DNA of 64,000 bases from Macquaria australasica (Eukaryota > Chordata > Actinopteri > Centrarchiformes > Percichthyidae): positions 310,001 to 374,000 of the forward strand of contig SEMN01000353.1 of assembly GCA_005408345.1 (NCBI GenBank). The letters are read 5' to 3'. Positions 1 through 13,400 of this stretch are shown one piece after another. A program made the position numbers and the translations under genes. Each line of letters starts with the position of its first letter. Position 1 is the first letter of the stretch. The notes beneath the pieces were generated by a model that was not told the origin of the DNA, searched no databases, and worked only from the letters and a program-made list of their open reading frames with translations.

Positions 1-573
1 AGGAGTAGAGGGGAAGAGGGGCCGGAGAGAACTGCTCAGACCCAGAACAAATGATGGTTCTCATCCTACAACTGCTCTTATGTCATTTTTACTTTACATT
101 CTTCTGCTCAAGGCCATTAGGCCAAGTATACCCGCGAAATCTTGACGTGCAGTTACTGCAATAGTCCCTGAGCCTACATCTATCCAGGAAGAGTATGTCA
201 AACTTTAAAGTTTTAGCAGTAGTGAAATAATGGCAACTCACTGCATGCAATTATACAAATTATTTAATTTAAATGTATTAAAATTCTATTACCCTCCTGC
301 TAAACAGAAGGGTATCTTGTACAAATTTTAAACTTTCCATGATCAATGTGGAAATTGTAGTGAATACATCTGTTTAGTCCACAATGATCTTTGCTCATGC
401 AAAAAAATGCTTGTCAAGTTCCTCACCTATGCAATCATGCCAGTAAAGTGTAATTTTCCACTACTAACTTTTCAGTGACTACTGCTCTGCCAGTCAACAA
501 ATTACCAACAGCAAAGCCTCCCAATGTGCGATATTGCCGAAGGGCACAAATGAAACCTTTGTTTAAAACTCAC

Positions 574-602
<29 letters not shown>
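574..602 (+). repeat. poly-A tract
   Basis: An uninterrupted run of about 29 A residues inside the ATE1 intron. It could be the tail of a retroposed element, but I see no clear element body beside it. Confidence 0.9.
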
Positions 603-604
<2 letters not shown>

Positions 605-681
605 AAATAGTTTACCAACAGAACAACAGCTGCAGTTATTAGATGACATCATTTATGGAGGCCATGCTACGACACTGGCTG

Positions 682-717
<36 letters not shown>
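682..717 (+). repeat. (GT)n microsatellite
   Basis: Perfect GT dinucleotide run of about 18 units in the ATE1 intron. Confidence 0.95.
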
Positions 718-719
<2 letters not shown>

Positions 720-2035
720 CTGAGAATCTCCAATTGACCTTGTAGTAAAATGCTGTATTATTTGATTATACAAGTAAGTGTGTGAACTTGAACGCATTAG
801 AGCCTGTTAATGTATGCAAATGCATACTTGGATGCGTGTGCCATGATGAGTTCTCATAGCTCCGTGCACCTCCCTTCCTCAGTGCCTCCTCCTCCACCTT
901 TACCAGGCACTCATCAGGGGGCTGCTGGGTAATCATACCAAGAGGAACAAGCAGTGGAGCACAGCAGCTTTCCACTGCTGTGTCAACCCTGCTTGGCTGG
1001 GTGAGGCCGCTCTCCTGGAGCCTGGCAAGGTTGACCCCTCTCTAGCCACTGACAAACAGACCACATGGCCCTGCCAGGCTGACACAGACACACACACAAA
1101 CAGACAAACTCATTCACAGACACAGGCTCTGCAGGAGATCGACAGTCTAATGTGGAGGTTCAGTCACTCAGGCATGAAGACAGCAAGGCAACAACCACGT
1201 GGATACAATCTCAGCTTCCTCTATCTCTCTCTCTAATACAACAACACATATGTCCGTAAACGGAGTGATGTCCAGAGCAACTTCTGGAACGTTTTCATCC
1301 ACAACACATGGAGTCCATCACTTCCTCTCTAACTCTCCCTTTCCTATAATAAACACTCATCTGTGTACGATTAGGAGGGCAAGCAGCCGTCTCAAACACA
1401 CACACACACAAGCTGTCGTGTCTTCACTCACGCACATACAGTAAATATAAACACACACATCTGCCTAATTGCTACTTAGACCTCTCGTCATTGTGCTCTT
1501 TACTCGCTCAAATTGCTGCTCTTATTTGAGCGACAAGGTGCCTGTATTCACTCTCTCACATTAAAAAAACAACCCAAACACCGTTTCTTTTTTTCTTCAC
1601 CAAACTTCTGCTGACTAGATCATTGCTGCACCTAGCTGCAATGCACAGATCAATGGGTAAAAATAAACAAAAGACTTAGAGCTCTGACATAACAGGAAGT
1701 GGATCTACAATGGTAAACATGCTGCTTATAGAAAGTTTTATTGAATCTCTCATTATTGTTCATAACCATGTTACAAATAGCTTTCAGATAATCTGTGCCA
1801 AAAGTTATTTTCGTCATTCATTTATTCCAGTTTTACTGATACATTTTATTGCCATTTCTCAGCTTTTTCCATATATTTTTTTTTTCCTTTTTTCATGTGT
1901 CTTGGTTGAGGTCCTGGCCATCAAGAAGAGTAAATACAGATTTAACAGGATTTGTTTTCCTGAAAATGAATGCCACATGTGCAGGAACTCAGAGTCACGG
2001 CTCAGCACAACAGTTAAGACCAGTAAGTGTGAGTT

Positions 2036-2145
<110 letters not shown>

Positions 2146-3842
2146 TTTGTCTAAATAATTGCAAGTATGTGCTTCAACTCCATCAGGAAACCTTGATTGG
2201 ATGTGGAAGGAATAATGTCTGGCTCCCTTCCAGTCATGGTATAACAGGAAATGCATACATCCTTAAACAAACAAAGACATTCCCCTCTAGGACATCGTAC
2301 TGTCTAATGGCAGTACAATTTTGGCTGGGTAATTCAACTTGCACACACACACACACAATCTCTCCTATCGCCTGGCTCTGAGCCAGGCTGACGGTATTCC
2401 ACATTTTGTCCCGAGGTAATAATTTAATGGATTAATAAATACCTCCACAAATACTAAATGACCAAACTTCCTAGGTAGCAGCAGCAGGCATAGAATGGCA
2501 CGGCACCAAAATGTGCCATCACCACATCGACAATGTGTTTCTCATTTCTTTATGAATGCCACAGGACAATGGGGGGCTCTGAGCTTCTGGGAAGAGAACA
2601 GGCCAGTTAACCAGGAGCTTGACGGGCAAGAAAATAAAATCAGCTGTGTTTAGTACTGTGGGCTCAGGAGTGGTTGTGACAGCAGTGAGTCCAACTAAGA
2701 GGAATATAATTAAGTCAAATTTGTTTGAGTGGGACTAGGCAAACCAAGGAGAGGACAGCACGCCATCTCCAGTTCTGGCATTAATGTGATACAACAGAAC
2801 AGCTTTATTTATGGAGGTCGATACCAGGAGGATGGAAGCCTTGTGCGTTGGTCTGTCACTGGTGTCGACCACTAGAACATCATCATGTAGCACAGAAAAT
2901 GTATGCATGTATGAATTGTACATATTATCATCTTAACTGAACCCTGTCAAAGTGAATATATAGTGTTGTTATAATCTAGAGTCCAGTCCATTTCTCTACA
3001 TCACTCCCTAAGGTAGAGACGTCAAGGTGAATTACAATGAATGGGCTCTAATTAACCCAACCTTAATTGACCCTTTGCTTTTACACTACACTACATTCAG
3101 TCAGTATCCAACCTGGAAAGTCCATCAATAAAAAAAATAACTTTATTTTCTGGCAACCCAACAGACAGCAGAGTTTTTAGATGTTATTCCTCTAGTTCTT
3201 GAACCCATCTGATCCCAGTAGTTATAAACCTGAGCTGAATATGTGCACACAAACACACACAAACACACGCTCCCTTTAATAGAGCTAGTGTTATGGCACT
3301 AGGAAAGAATCTGCCACAGTCTGCCCAATCTGACAGCTTTTATTATTTATTAATTACCTTACTTTTACAAGCTGGAGAATTCAGTAATTTACCGAGGCTT
3401 GCTGGCAGGAGGGTGGAGGAGGAGGTTGTTTTTCCAGCCCTGAGGGACAAAAGGCCCTCTCAAGTTAGTGAGAATGTCCAGCAGTTTACACTTTATTTTC
3501 TCCTCTTTTATTTATACATAAAGTGGAGAAACAGAGGTGTGTATATATATATATTTTATAATATCATTTACTGAGTATTCATTTTTAAACTTTTTTTTAT
3601 ACTTGGTTACTGTATTTTTCCCATTCCCATTTATTACTGGACAATACTTCTCATTCACTGCATAAACTAGTAAAGTTTACAGTTACAGCTTACACATTCA
3701 AAGATTAACAGAAAAAAACATTTTATTCATTATAATTATTTATCGAGGATCCTCCCAATGGTGTGTACCTGCTCATGTGATGGACCATGGGATAAAATGT
3801 TGTTGATCGAGGTGACTAATTTTCAAATTGGGTAACAAATAG

Positions 3843-4010
3843 TGATTATTTTCATTATCAATTAATCTGTCAATTATTTTAACGATTACTCGATTGACCA
3901 TTTAGTCTACAAAATCCCAGAAAACACTGAAAAACGGCCGTTACAATTTCCCAAAGTCCAAGGTGATGTCTGTAAAGCGCTCGTTTCACCTGACAGTCCA
4001 AAATACAAGA
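3843..4010 (+). mobile_element. Degraded fish hAT-like non-autonomous element, fragment
   Basis: The stretch starting gattattttcatta, continuing through an AT-rich 'attaatctgtcaatt' block and a 'caatttcccaaag' block, is the same family as the longer copy at 13590-13935. The two share the order of these blocks. This copy is cut off after about 170 bp and ends roughly 75 bp downstream, in the transcription sense, of the ATE1 exon at 4087-4215. The family assignment comes from recognition of a very common teleost repeat; it was not searched. Confidence 0.6.
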
Positions 4011-4086
4011 GAATAGCAGCAAGGAGCTGGAACAAGCATGTGCAGTAGTGTCCTACAGTAGGTGCGGAATGATAACCATGCAGTAC

Positions 4087-4215
4087 CTCACTCTCACAAC
4101 AATCGCTGGGGTCATCACCATGAATGGCCATCTGGTAGCGGGCGTACAGCGCCACCGACTGCTGATAGGACGCTGAGAATTGCGGGTCCTCAAAGCTGAC
4201 CGGCACTAGCCTCAC
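4087..4215 (-). CDS. ATE1: ATE1 mutually exclusive exon, downstream copy (VRLVPVSFEDP type)
   Basis: 129 nt (43 codons), phase 0 at both ends, acceptor at 4216-4217 and GT donor at 4085-4086. It encodes VRLVPVSFEDPQFSASY followed by a YQMAIHGDDPSDC segment. It is homologous to the exon at 5684-5812: both begin VRLV, both carry an F(K/S)ASxxxS(Y/V)xxYxxYQMAIH core, and both are exactly 129 nt. This matches the pair of alternative 129-nt exons known in mammalian ATE1. Including both would keep frame but duplicate the segment. Confidence 0.93.
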
Positions 4216-7200
4216 CTTCAAGCAGAGGGTGTGGAGGGGAAGGAGCAATAAGGTGGAGGGAGGATTTATAAGGGCTGACAATGAATACAAGTACGGTGAG
4301 TAGTTAGTAGTTTAAAAAAAAGAAGAAGAGGAAGCATGGGTGCTTTGGAGGAATGAACAGTGCAGGATTCAACAACAGAGGTTTTAAACAGTATTATACA
4401 AGTGCTTTGGCATGTTAGAGTTCACATCAGTCTCCTAGTCCGTCGAGGCAAGTTGGTAACACAGCAGGTCTGTTTTGAGTATAGGACTTGATTTAGTGAT
4501 TTTATCAGATTGTTGTGCAAAAAGGACGCACAGAAAACAATGGGGATTCTAGGAGACTGAAAGTGTGATGTAAAATAATAAGATGTCAGGCAACTTGAGG
4601 ATGAGGCTAGTGCACTGCCCAGCTTATACCACAGATCGCACGGAGAGGACTGGTAGTTCGAGATTCAACACGGTGTCAGTGTGTGTAAGGTCCAGAGAGG
4701 CAGAAATCCAAAATTATGTCTGAAGGGATTATCTCAGCTAGACACATACAGACTCTTCCAACACTGCAGACTCCTTTCAAGAAGGTAAACAAGGCCGAAC
4801 AGACTGCACGCACGAGGAAAATTAAAATCTCATTACCACTGCTTAATGATGAGAATATGAGGGAACTATCGTGAAGGTAGGGTGATGGGGGGGGGAGGGG
4901 GCACGGGACGAGGTAAATGCGTGAAGATCGACAGGGTTCAGCTAACCAACTGCCCCCCAAAAGTGAAACAGCTCAAGACTAACGACCCGGCTGGCCGGCC
5001 CAGGGCCAGCTCAGACACCTGGAGAAACACTGCTCTCAACCATGGCGTATGGAAACATTTTCCCCTCCATTTCCTCTCCCTTTGACTCGCGTTCTTATAC
5101 ACATACACCTCTTTAATACTAACACGTTAATTCACTTTTTTTTCATTCATACAGACATTTTGTATTTTTCCCCCCTGATGCTTCAACTGTCTTCCTATTT
5201 CCAGAGAGTGATGTTGCAATGTTTAAATGCAAATTATTTATTAATTACAATCTATTTTCAGTCTCATACAGTTTGAAGATACAGTCCTGACTTTTTTGTT
5301 CATTATGATTTACACCTATGGAATGAGTCAAATCTGCAAAAAAAAAAAGAATACAAATAATACCCATTACATATTTAAAGTACACACTTCATAATGATTT
5401 ACTGTTACTCAATTATTAGAGACATTCTGCAAAAACTACCACCTGTGTTGCATTTGTTTAAAATATGAAATCACATCCAGCACTTACAATAAAGAAATTA
5501 TTCAGGTAATGATCCATTATATGATAGAAAACTAAAAAAAAGGACCAAAATAATATATTCATAAGAGATAAGAGCAAGATAAAATCCTTTTGATGCCTCT
5601 GTAGGTACCCAAACTTGTCGACCCCTTCCCTCCCTCCCTGGGTACCCCTAGAGCAGGTTGACCTATGCCCCCCACCCTCTGACCTGGCTCTCGGAGGGTT
5701 TGTCAGGAGGGTCCTTGTGAATGGCCATCTGGTAGAGTTTGTACACCTGGTAGGAGGCGTTGAAAGAGGCTTTGAACTGCGGGCTAGGGGGATTGGAGCG
5801 CACTAGCCTCACCTTCAAAAAGAATACGGGCAGACAAAGGTTACCATCAAAATGGGAAAAGTACTGAGAATAACATGGTGATTAAAATCCTTAAAAAGGA
5901 AGATATCACAAATCAAAGAGAGAAAAAGAGTGTGAAAAGAGTGTGAAGGGAGAGAGAGACTGACACAAACACACCCTCTCCAGGCTGGGCTGACACGCCT
6001 ACTAAGATTTGAAACCATTTTATAAATAAAATGTAATAATGTCCTAAATTGCCTTGTTGTCACCAGTAGCAGCTGTTGTTCAACATAGCAGTAGCTTGAT
6101 GGGAAAACAAGAACAATATGAAGAAGGTGTGTTATGTACATCTCCATTGTGACACAAAAATGGCAGGTGTTACTCAAGATAACGAAGAATGTAACAAGCA
6201 TTTGCTGTGACAGAAAACTTAGAAGTACTCGTAAAAGTCCTCATAAAGAAGAAATAATCATTAGCCTATTTACTTTCTTTTTACTTTTCATATTGTGTAT
6301 ATGAGCCCATTTCCAGTGCTTCACCATGTCGTCTGAGACTGAAGTTTTAATCTTGATCCAGATCATACCAAACATAGAGTGTGCAGAGACTTTTTATCAT
6401 GTCTGAATGAATGGTAGTTTCAGATTAAGTTCAACTAATAGCCCCTTTTGTTGCTCTTTTATATGTGTGTTATTGTTCTTGCTACTTTTTGATGACTTGC
6501 CGTGAGTCTATATTTCTGTCTAGTAGAGCTAGGCCAATAAATTGGCCCGGCCGATATATCAGCCGATATTAACTTATTGCAGATATATCGGTATTTGTGT
6601 ATATGTGGGCCGATAAGTAACAATTCAGCATTGAAATGCCACAATAGGCTTGATGTAATTTAGACACCATTAGTCACCATTACATTGTTTGTCCACCAGA
6701 GAGCACTGACAAGTTTATTTTTCAACTGTGAAATGTCCCACTCAGTATTTATCTTGGTCACAATTATTTTAATAAACAAATCTAAGGGGTCCATATCATT
6801 TGCTTGTGTCTGTTACGTGTTTAAAAGAAAAAAATCAATATCATTATAGGATTTTTACCTCCCAAATATCAATATCAGTATCGGCCTTAGAAATCCAATA
6901 TCGGTCAGACTATAGTGTCTACACTTTACTCTTGAAATGATTATGATGAGCAGGACGCACAATGAAACAAGTCCAAGTTCAGCTAGCCTAGCCCAAGAAT
7001 TAATGAATTAATCCATACATACACATGAGAGATGCATGCTGTATAAGAACATTCTGCAGTGCTATAAATCCATCTTAACAGGGAGAATCACGAGAAGCTC
7101 GTGATAGAAAGACTTGTGGAAAGATAAATCGTCAGAGTGTTGCTAATGTCACACAAACTAAAAGAAGAATTCAACTTCCACATCCTCCGGCCCCATTTAA

Positions 7201-10200
7201 TTAACCATCTCTTCATTTTGAAGCTTTAGTTGGCCACAGAGGCTGTGCCATATGAATCCCATAGATGGACAGGACAGAGGACTTGAACCTGGGGTTTGTT
7301 TGAGTTGGACCTAAGTGGGTTTCTCTCATATGACCACTTCGCATCTACATCCTTTAGTCAAACAGAGACGTTGGGCCTCTTACATAAAAGGACGACAATG
7401 CTGAAGTTCCATCTTTTTAATTTTGTTCTAAATCTAGACATATATTTTGATAGGCTGAAATCCTTTTGGTGAACCAACACTGCAGCAGATAGTGGACAGC
7501 ATGGAAATGAAATTTTAACAATTCTCATAACACTCTTGAAATTTAACACCAACAGTCTGATACTTGACCCCTTTAAGAATGTTCAAATAAGCCAACATAA
7601 TACCAGTGGCTTTTGTCTAACTTCAATTAAAATGAAAAATCATGTTTTTTCAAAGCTTTAGCTGAAAGATTTTCTTGCTCTGACCGTGGATCTCCAAGAC
7701 CTTACAGTACACCATTATATAGTAATATGATAGAGGAGACAACTGATTGCCGAACCATTGCATGTTAGCAATGGGAGATTTAGAAGAAAGGCAAAGACAA
7801 AGACTCTTGAGGGGAAAAGTGGGTGAACAGTTCCACACTTTCCCGAGGTGCCTGAGGGGCTCTGAATCACGTTCTCACACTGACCCCTGGTGGCGGCTAA
7901 TGGAACTACAGCTGCATTTAAGGCCAGGACAGAGGTAACTGTACATACGGTACATCTAAACTTGTCTTCGCTGTCACTGTGTCTTATCTTTTTGCTATGC
8001 ATTTTAATTACTTTGAAAGTAATAGGCTCCTTCAAGGTCACAGATGCCAGAGAGAAATGCCAACTGAGCAGTTTCACAGTAAGAGACTATGACAATAACA
8101 TAGCGAAGTAACCAAATTTCTGTTTCCATTTCCTGTCTACATTCATTTTCAAAAATGTATCCTGCAAAGTATTCTCATCAGTCAAGTAGCGTGATATCTT
8201 TAACAGATGTGTTTATGATGAAATTGAGCTGGACTGCATTTAAATGCTCTTGTGTAAACATCTATCTTCTGGTACTGGTGTGAACACCTCTTTAAGCCTG
8301 CAGCTGCAGAATCAGCATCAGATAAAATCACTTTACTGCTTATCATCCAAATTGTCCTTTAACAACAAATCTGATGCAGAAGCAGAGTTGTCCCATTTAA
8401 TAAACAGCTAAATGGGTCAAATAGAGGCATCTCTCAATTATTTGACTTGTAAAAGATATAATTAACCTTCCTTTGCAAAGGATGACCTTGTGTTCATGCC
8501 CACTTAGTGAAATTGAATGATAATTGCAGGCAAACTTATTAATCCAATTGAAAAGAGCTGACTGGGAGGAGGTCTTGTCGGTCTAATCTCAAGGGGTATA
8601 TAGACAAGAGACAGACACTGCCTGGTTCATCACTGCATCTGGCTCAAATCTTGGTCAAGACCAAGAATGACGTTACTCTACCAACCTCAGCTTGAGGCCT
8701 TCGCCAGGGATCTTTCTACATCGTTCTGCCCCCTGCCAAAAGTTCATTTCCATGTCCTCTCATACCGGCTGAGCTGGGAGCTGTGGTTTTAATGTCATCA
8801 GCAGGGTAACGTGACCCAGTTTGTGCGGTGTGCCTGTCATTTGGTTGAATTCGAACTGGGAAGAGGTGGTTTTTCCACTCTGCTCTGGCCAGCTATCCTC
8901 TCCGCACACATAAACACATGGTGAAGTCACTGGAGCTGGGGAAGAGGGCTCTATGAAACCAAAGTTTCAAGCTAACTGAATCCAAACATTATGGAGACAG
9001 AAAACTCAACCAAAAACACTATTTCTTAATGATTGCTGGAATCATCACAATAGGCTAATGTTTATTCCAAGTCACGTAAAAAGAGAAAAGCAAGTACCTA
9101 CTCCATATTTCTCCTCACCTCAAGGCAATGAGAAGAGCTGTCAGGCAATGACTCATTAATGAAATCTTCCAGGGGTTTGGGTTGGTTGGTTTGGGTGGGA
9201 GTGGATGGGGTAGGAGAGACAATGGGAGAGACCCCATCAGCTTCATGTCTCATCTGCTCTTTCTGAAGACGTCGCTCCTTCCTCAAGTCTTTGGCCTTCC
9301 GGCATGGCGGCCGGCTAGCATCAGCTCCCACCCCTGCACCCCAGAGAAAAGAGAGACGAGGGGGAGGATCGTCAACGAAAACACCTTAATCTTAACATAT
9401 TTTCATGCAAAAGACATGGCATTGCATTTTCAAATCATTTCCAGGTGAGAATATATGGAAGAAAAAGAGAAATAACTCAGTTACTCCTTTTTGGATGTGG
9501 ACAACAAGTTCTGCTTTTATGCTGCCTTCAGAATAAGACATAACACAGAAGTAAGAAAGGTGGTAACTTCAAGCGTCTGGTATTGATGATTCTCAAATTT
9601 GGGGCAGATTTTGTGAGTATTAGACCATGTTTCTGATGGATTTTCCCTGGCCCCTCTGGGCAATTTGGGCTGCCATGTTTACTTTAGTGTACCCCCTGCC
9701 TAGGGAGCCAGTTACAGCAGAGAGCCCTATCGAAGTGTTCTTGTTTCCCTGCCTCACTAATCTTTACGTTACATCTTTGCTTAGGAGGCTATAAAACAAT
9801 ATGGTCTGTGTTAGTTAGCAAGTGTGTATTATAAAGAAACACAAGAAGCAGAAGACATAATTAATCCAAGGGTGTTTTGTCTAATAATGATAATGACAAA
9901 GATAACAAAGATCTTGATTAGTTGGTGTGGGCACATGAATGAGTAGCTCTGCTCACCATATCTGCTGAGGTTGTTACTAACAGAACACACATTCATACAT
10001 TTTCTGTTTTTCTCTCCAGGGTTCGTACTGCTTTTTAAGAGTAAAATTCAAGCACTTTTCAAGCATTTTCAAGGTACCTAAGTCAAACATTTCCAGACTC
10101 TCTAAGCCTTTATCATCACATCTAAATTGTTACTATAAATGCAACTGCGAATTCCTTTTTACCCACAGCAATCAATGTATATTGTCACTTTGTTTATTTT

Positions 10201-10425
10201 AGCAGCTGTTCATATTAATTTTGATTGTATGTACTGATCATGAATTATTTAATGGTTCCTAATTTCCAGAGTAAGGGATCAACAGAGGACTAATCTAGCT
10301 AATGACAAGTGAATACAAGAAAAGAACTTTCCTCTATTATGTTGAAAATCAAGCATTTTTCAAGGAGTGTATTCGAATTCAAGCATATTCCTAACCTTGA
10401 AAATGTAATGGTTAAAATTAATTAA

Positions 10426-10463
<38 letters not shown>

Positions 10464-13400
10464 TTCCAAACTTTCAAGACTTTGTACGAACCCCGTCTCT
10501 CTCAACAAGACTAACATGCACAGACTCTGAAGCAACTGCATCTCTCCCTGTTTCCCTCTCCCTGTCCCGCTCCCCGTCCTCCTCCTCCTCCTCCCTCCAC
10601 CACCACCTCCTGGGCTCTTGCCAAGCCCTCCAGCTCTCCGGGCATCCCATGTCAACAGTTTACACGCCCACATCCTGTTTGGAGCAATAAGGAAACGAGA
10701 GCCATTTCCTGCTTGTCCTATTGCCAGCCGCCACCATCAGCTCACTTACTAACTTTCCCCCTTCGTCGACGTCACAGGGATGAGGGAGGCCTGGTCCTGA
10801 CGGGGGGGAGAGGGAAACTCTAGCACTGGCCAAGGTTCACTGGCAGCGTTCAGCTTCAGCTGACTCGAGCTACTTTTTCTACTGTAAGGTACAGCTTCTG
10901 TCCTGTGAATAGTAAAAATGGACCACAGCAAGAAGTTTATGCAGATTCTGGCTTTTTTCATGATTTATTTTAAAATCATGACATGTAATTTCTAATGTAT
11001 AGGATGAACTAAAAACTTGAGGACTACAACCACAGCAAAATATTCTAGTATAATGTAACTAAATTTCAATCTAGCTGTGACTTAAGTTTTGTATTAATAA
11101 CTGCTGTGTTCTTGTGAACAATTTGTTTCACATTGTCACACAAATCTTACTAGTTACTAGATGGAAAATTACCTGGATACCTAGTATCATCTCAATGTCC
11201 CTGTGTGCTGTATTGGTCTTTAATGGTAAATAACTGGAGACACTAAAGGGGGGAAGCATTTCTGAGCAAGCCCTCTGATATAAACAAGCAACCCTGGGAG
11301 TTAAGAGCATGGTCAAATGGATTTCCTCTGACAAATTAAACACGGCGAGGTCAAGGCAGACTGCTCACACAGACAACAGGAACAGGAGTCACACCGACTC
11401 AACCACAAACACATCAACCCTTATCCACTCTGTCCAAGTGCATCTCTTCCCGCTAATTACACACACACGCACACTTTCTCTCTCTCTGTCCGTCTCTCAC
11501 ACACACAGACACAGGTACTCCTGAGGACAGCGCATGCAGCCATGGTGAAGATAAAGTCTGACAGATCAGTTCCTGTGGAAGATAGATGCTCCCGCTCCAG
11601 CCGTTCACACTCTCCCACCCGCTTCCCCAAACACACATAAGACTCAAAATCTGCTGAAACTGTCTACAACTGTGACATACTGCTTTCTTGCATGTAAACA
11701 TGTAGTGACACACAATGTATTTACTGTGGGAGGAGGACGCTGTTATCTGTGAGCAGCCAGTAAAATATTATAGGAAGTATACTCTGAGAAAGTGTAACCA
11801 CTTTGTTAACTCTGCCTACTTAAAACACACTATACTGCTTCCTGCAACTTACAAACCATCAGCCATCATGCCACCACTTTAACTAATACTATCATCTGCA
11901 CAAGCACATTGAAGAACACTTTTCTTTAAATTACTTCACTGTGTAATACAATAATTTTAAATCAATATTTTGTTCATTAATTAATATTGCAAAATACTGA
12001 AGTCCCTTTCAGCTTACATTACATTTCATTCATACTTGTATGCAAGTTTCACTACTTTTTAGGGATTCCCTAAAAAGCAGAGCCTAGCAGAGCCTAGCAC
12101 AGCTTTGCAAAACATCCCATATGCACTTCTGTATCTGTTTACCTCTGGCTTCGCATACGCTATATGGCAGATGGGGAGCCATGTTTTCGGAAGCTAGAAC
12201 TGGAACCTGCCCAAAGCTATAAAGCGCTCCAGTCATAAAACTAGAGGAAGGCTATGTCCAGGTGTTTTCTGTTTGAGGTGAATAAGGGGGGAGTGGAGAA
12301 CCACTGGCCCAACATAGTAAATCCTCCTTGCTTCCTCTTTGCTAGCCTCTTGAAAAGGCTTGTTATTTCTGTTATTTCTGACAGTCCGAGGAAGAAGAGT
12401 GTGGTGCTGCTGACACAGACGTAAGAGCAGAAGGACACTGGCACCGCTGAACGTTTCCTCTGTATGTTTATGTCTGCATCTGGATCGACCTGTGCCAATA
12501 CCAACCTTTCCTGCTCCAATGTACGTCCTTGCCTTTTGATTAATGAGCGTGGGGCCTGTTCTCATTAGATGTCTGAGAGGGAAAAAAGTGGTTGAGGTCC
12601 GAAACATGAACGGTTGTTAGAAGTGCTGCTTCCTGTGTCTAATAGGAGTTTATTATCTCTTCACCATGAGTGTTGTTTATTCATTACTGTGAGTTGGCTG
12701 CGAGGATATCCTGGAGAACATGACAGATGAGCCCAAACTAGACACACTCCTGAAAACACAGAAAAAGCACCAGGCTCATTCAACGAGCTGCTCTATTACA
12801 GTCCATTACAAGGTGAACAGTGACACCCTCTGGCAAGCAATGGCGCATTATCTACTGTAGAACACCACAGTGGCAGTCTTACAATTAATTGCAGTGAATA
12901 GTCATTAAAGCTACTTTTAAAAGTTTTCCCTACTGCAGTTTCAAAGAATACCAGACATCCAAAATAAATAATAAAACAGAAAACAGTAGCAAACAACATT
13001 TTGGTAAGATGCAGCAGACCCACAGTCAAAGGCTACCTTGGTCACAGAGACAACATAAATTAGAGCAGCAACACAGAGATGACAATAACTATTGAGTACA
13101 AGAAAGTGTGTGGAATCAGGGGGAAAACAACCAAAAGTCACAGGCTAAATTAAGGCTATTATTGTGGCTATTCAAGCAGCCTCTCAAAGCAGATAACCAA
13201 TCATCATTCAGGGGTCCTGTGTAAAGTCCCGGCTGGCTACTTGAATAGTTTAAGAGGCTACTCAGTTCCGGGATTAATCCATCCATTATCTATACCACTT
13301 ATCCTTAGAGGGTCGTGGGGGCTGGAGCCGATCTCAGCTGACTTCTTTTGCCACTTAATGACACTAATAATAACAATTAACTGAAGCAGTTTATAGAACA

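Noticed and set aside
766..975. Minus-strand 69-codon frame inside the ATE1 intron
   Set aside because: No recognisable protein features, no matching splice phases with ATE1 exons.
10422..10673. Gly/Arg-rich frame ending in poly-Asn
   Set aside because: The poly-Asn is the ATT repeat, the rest a CCT-rich simple stretch read backwards.
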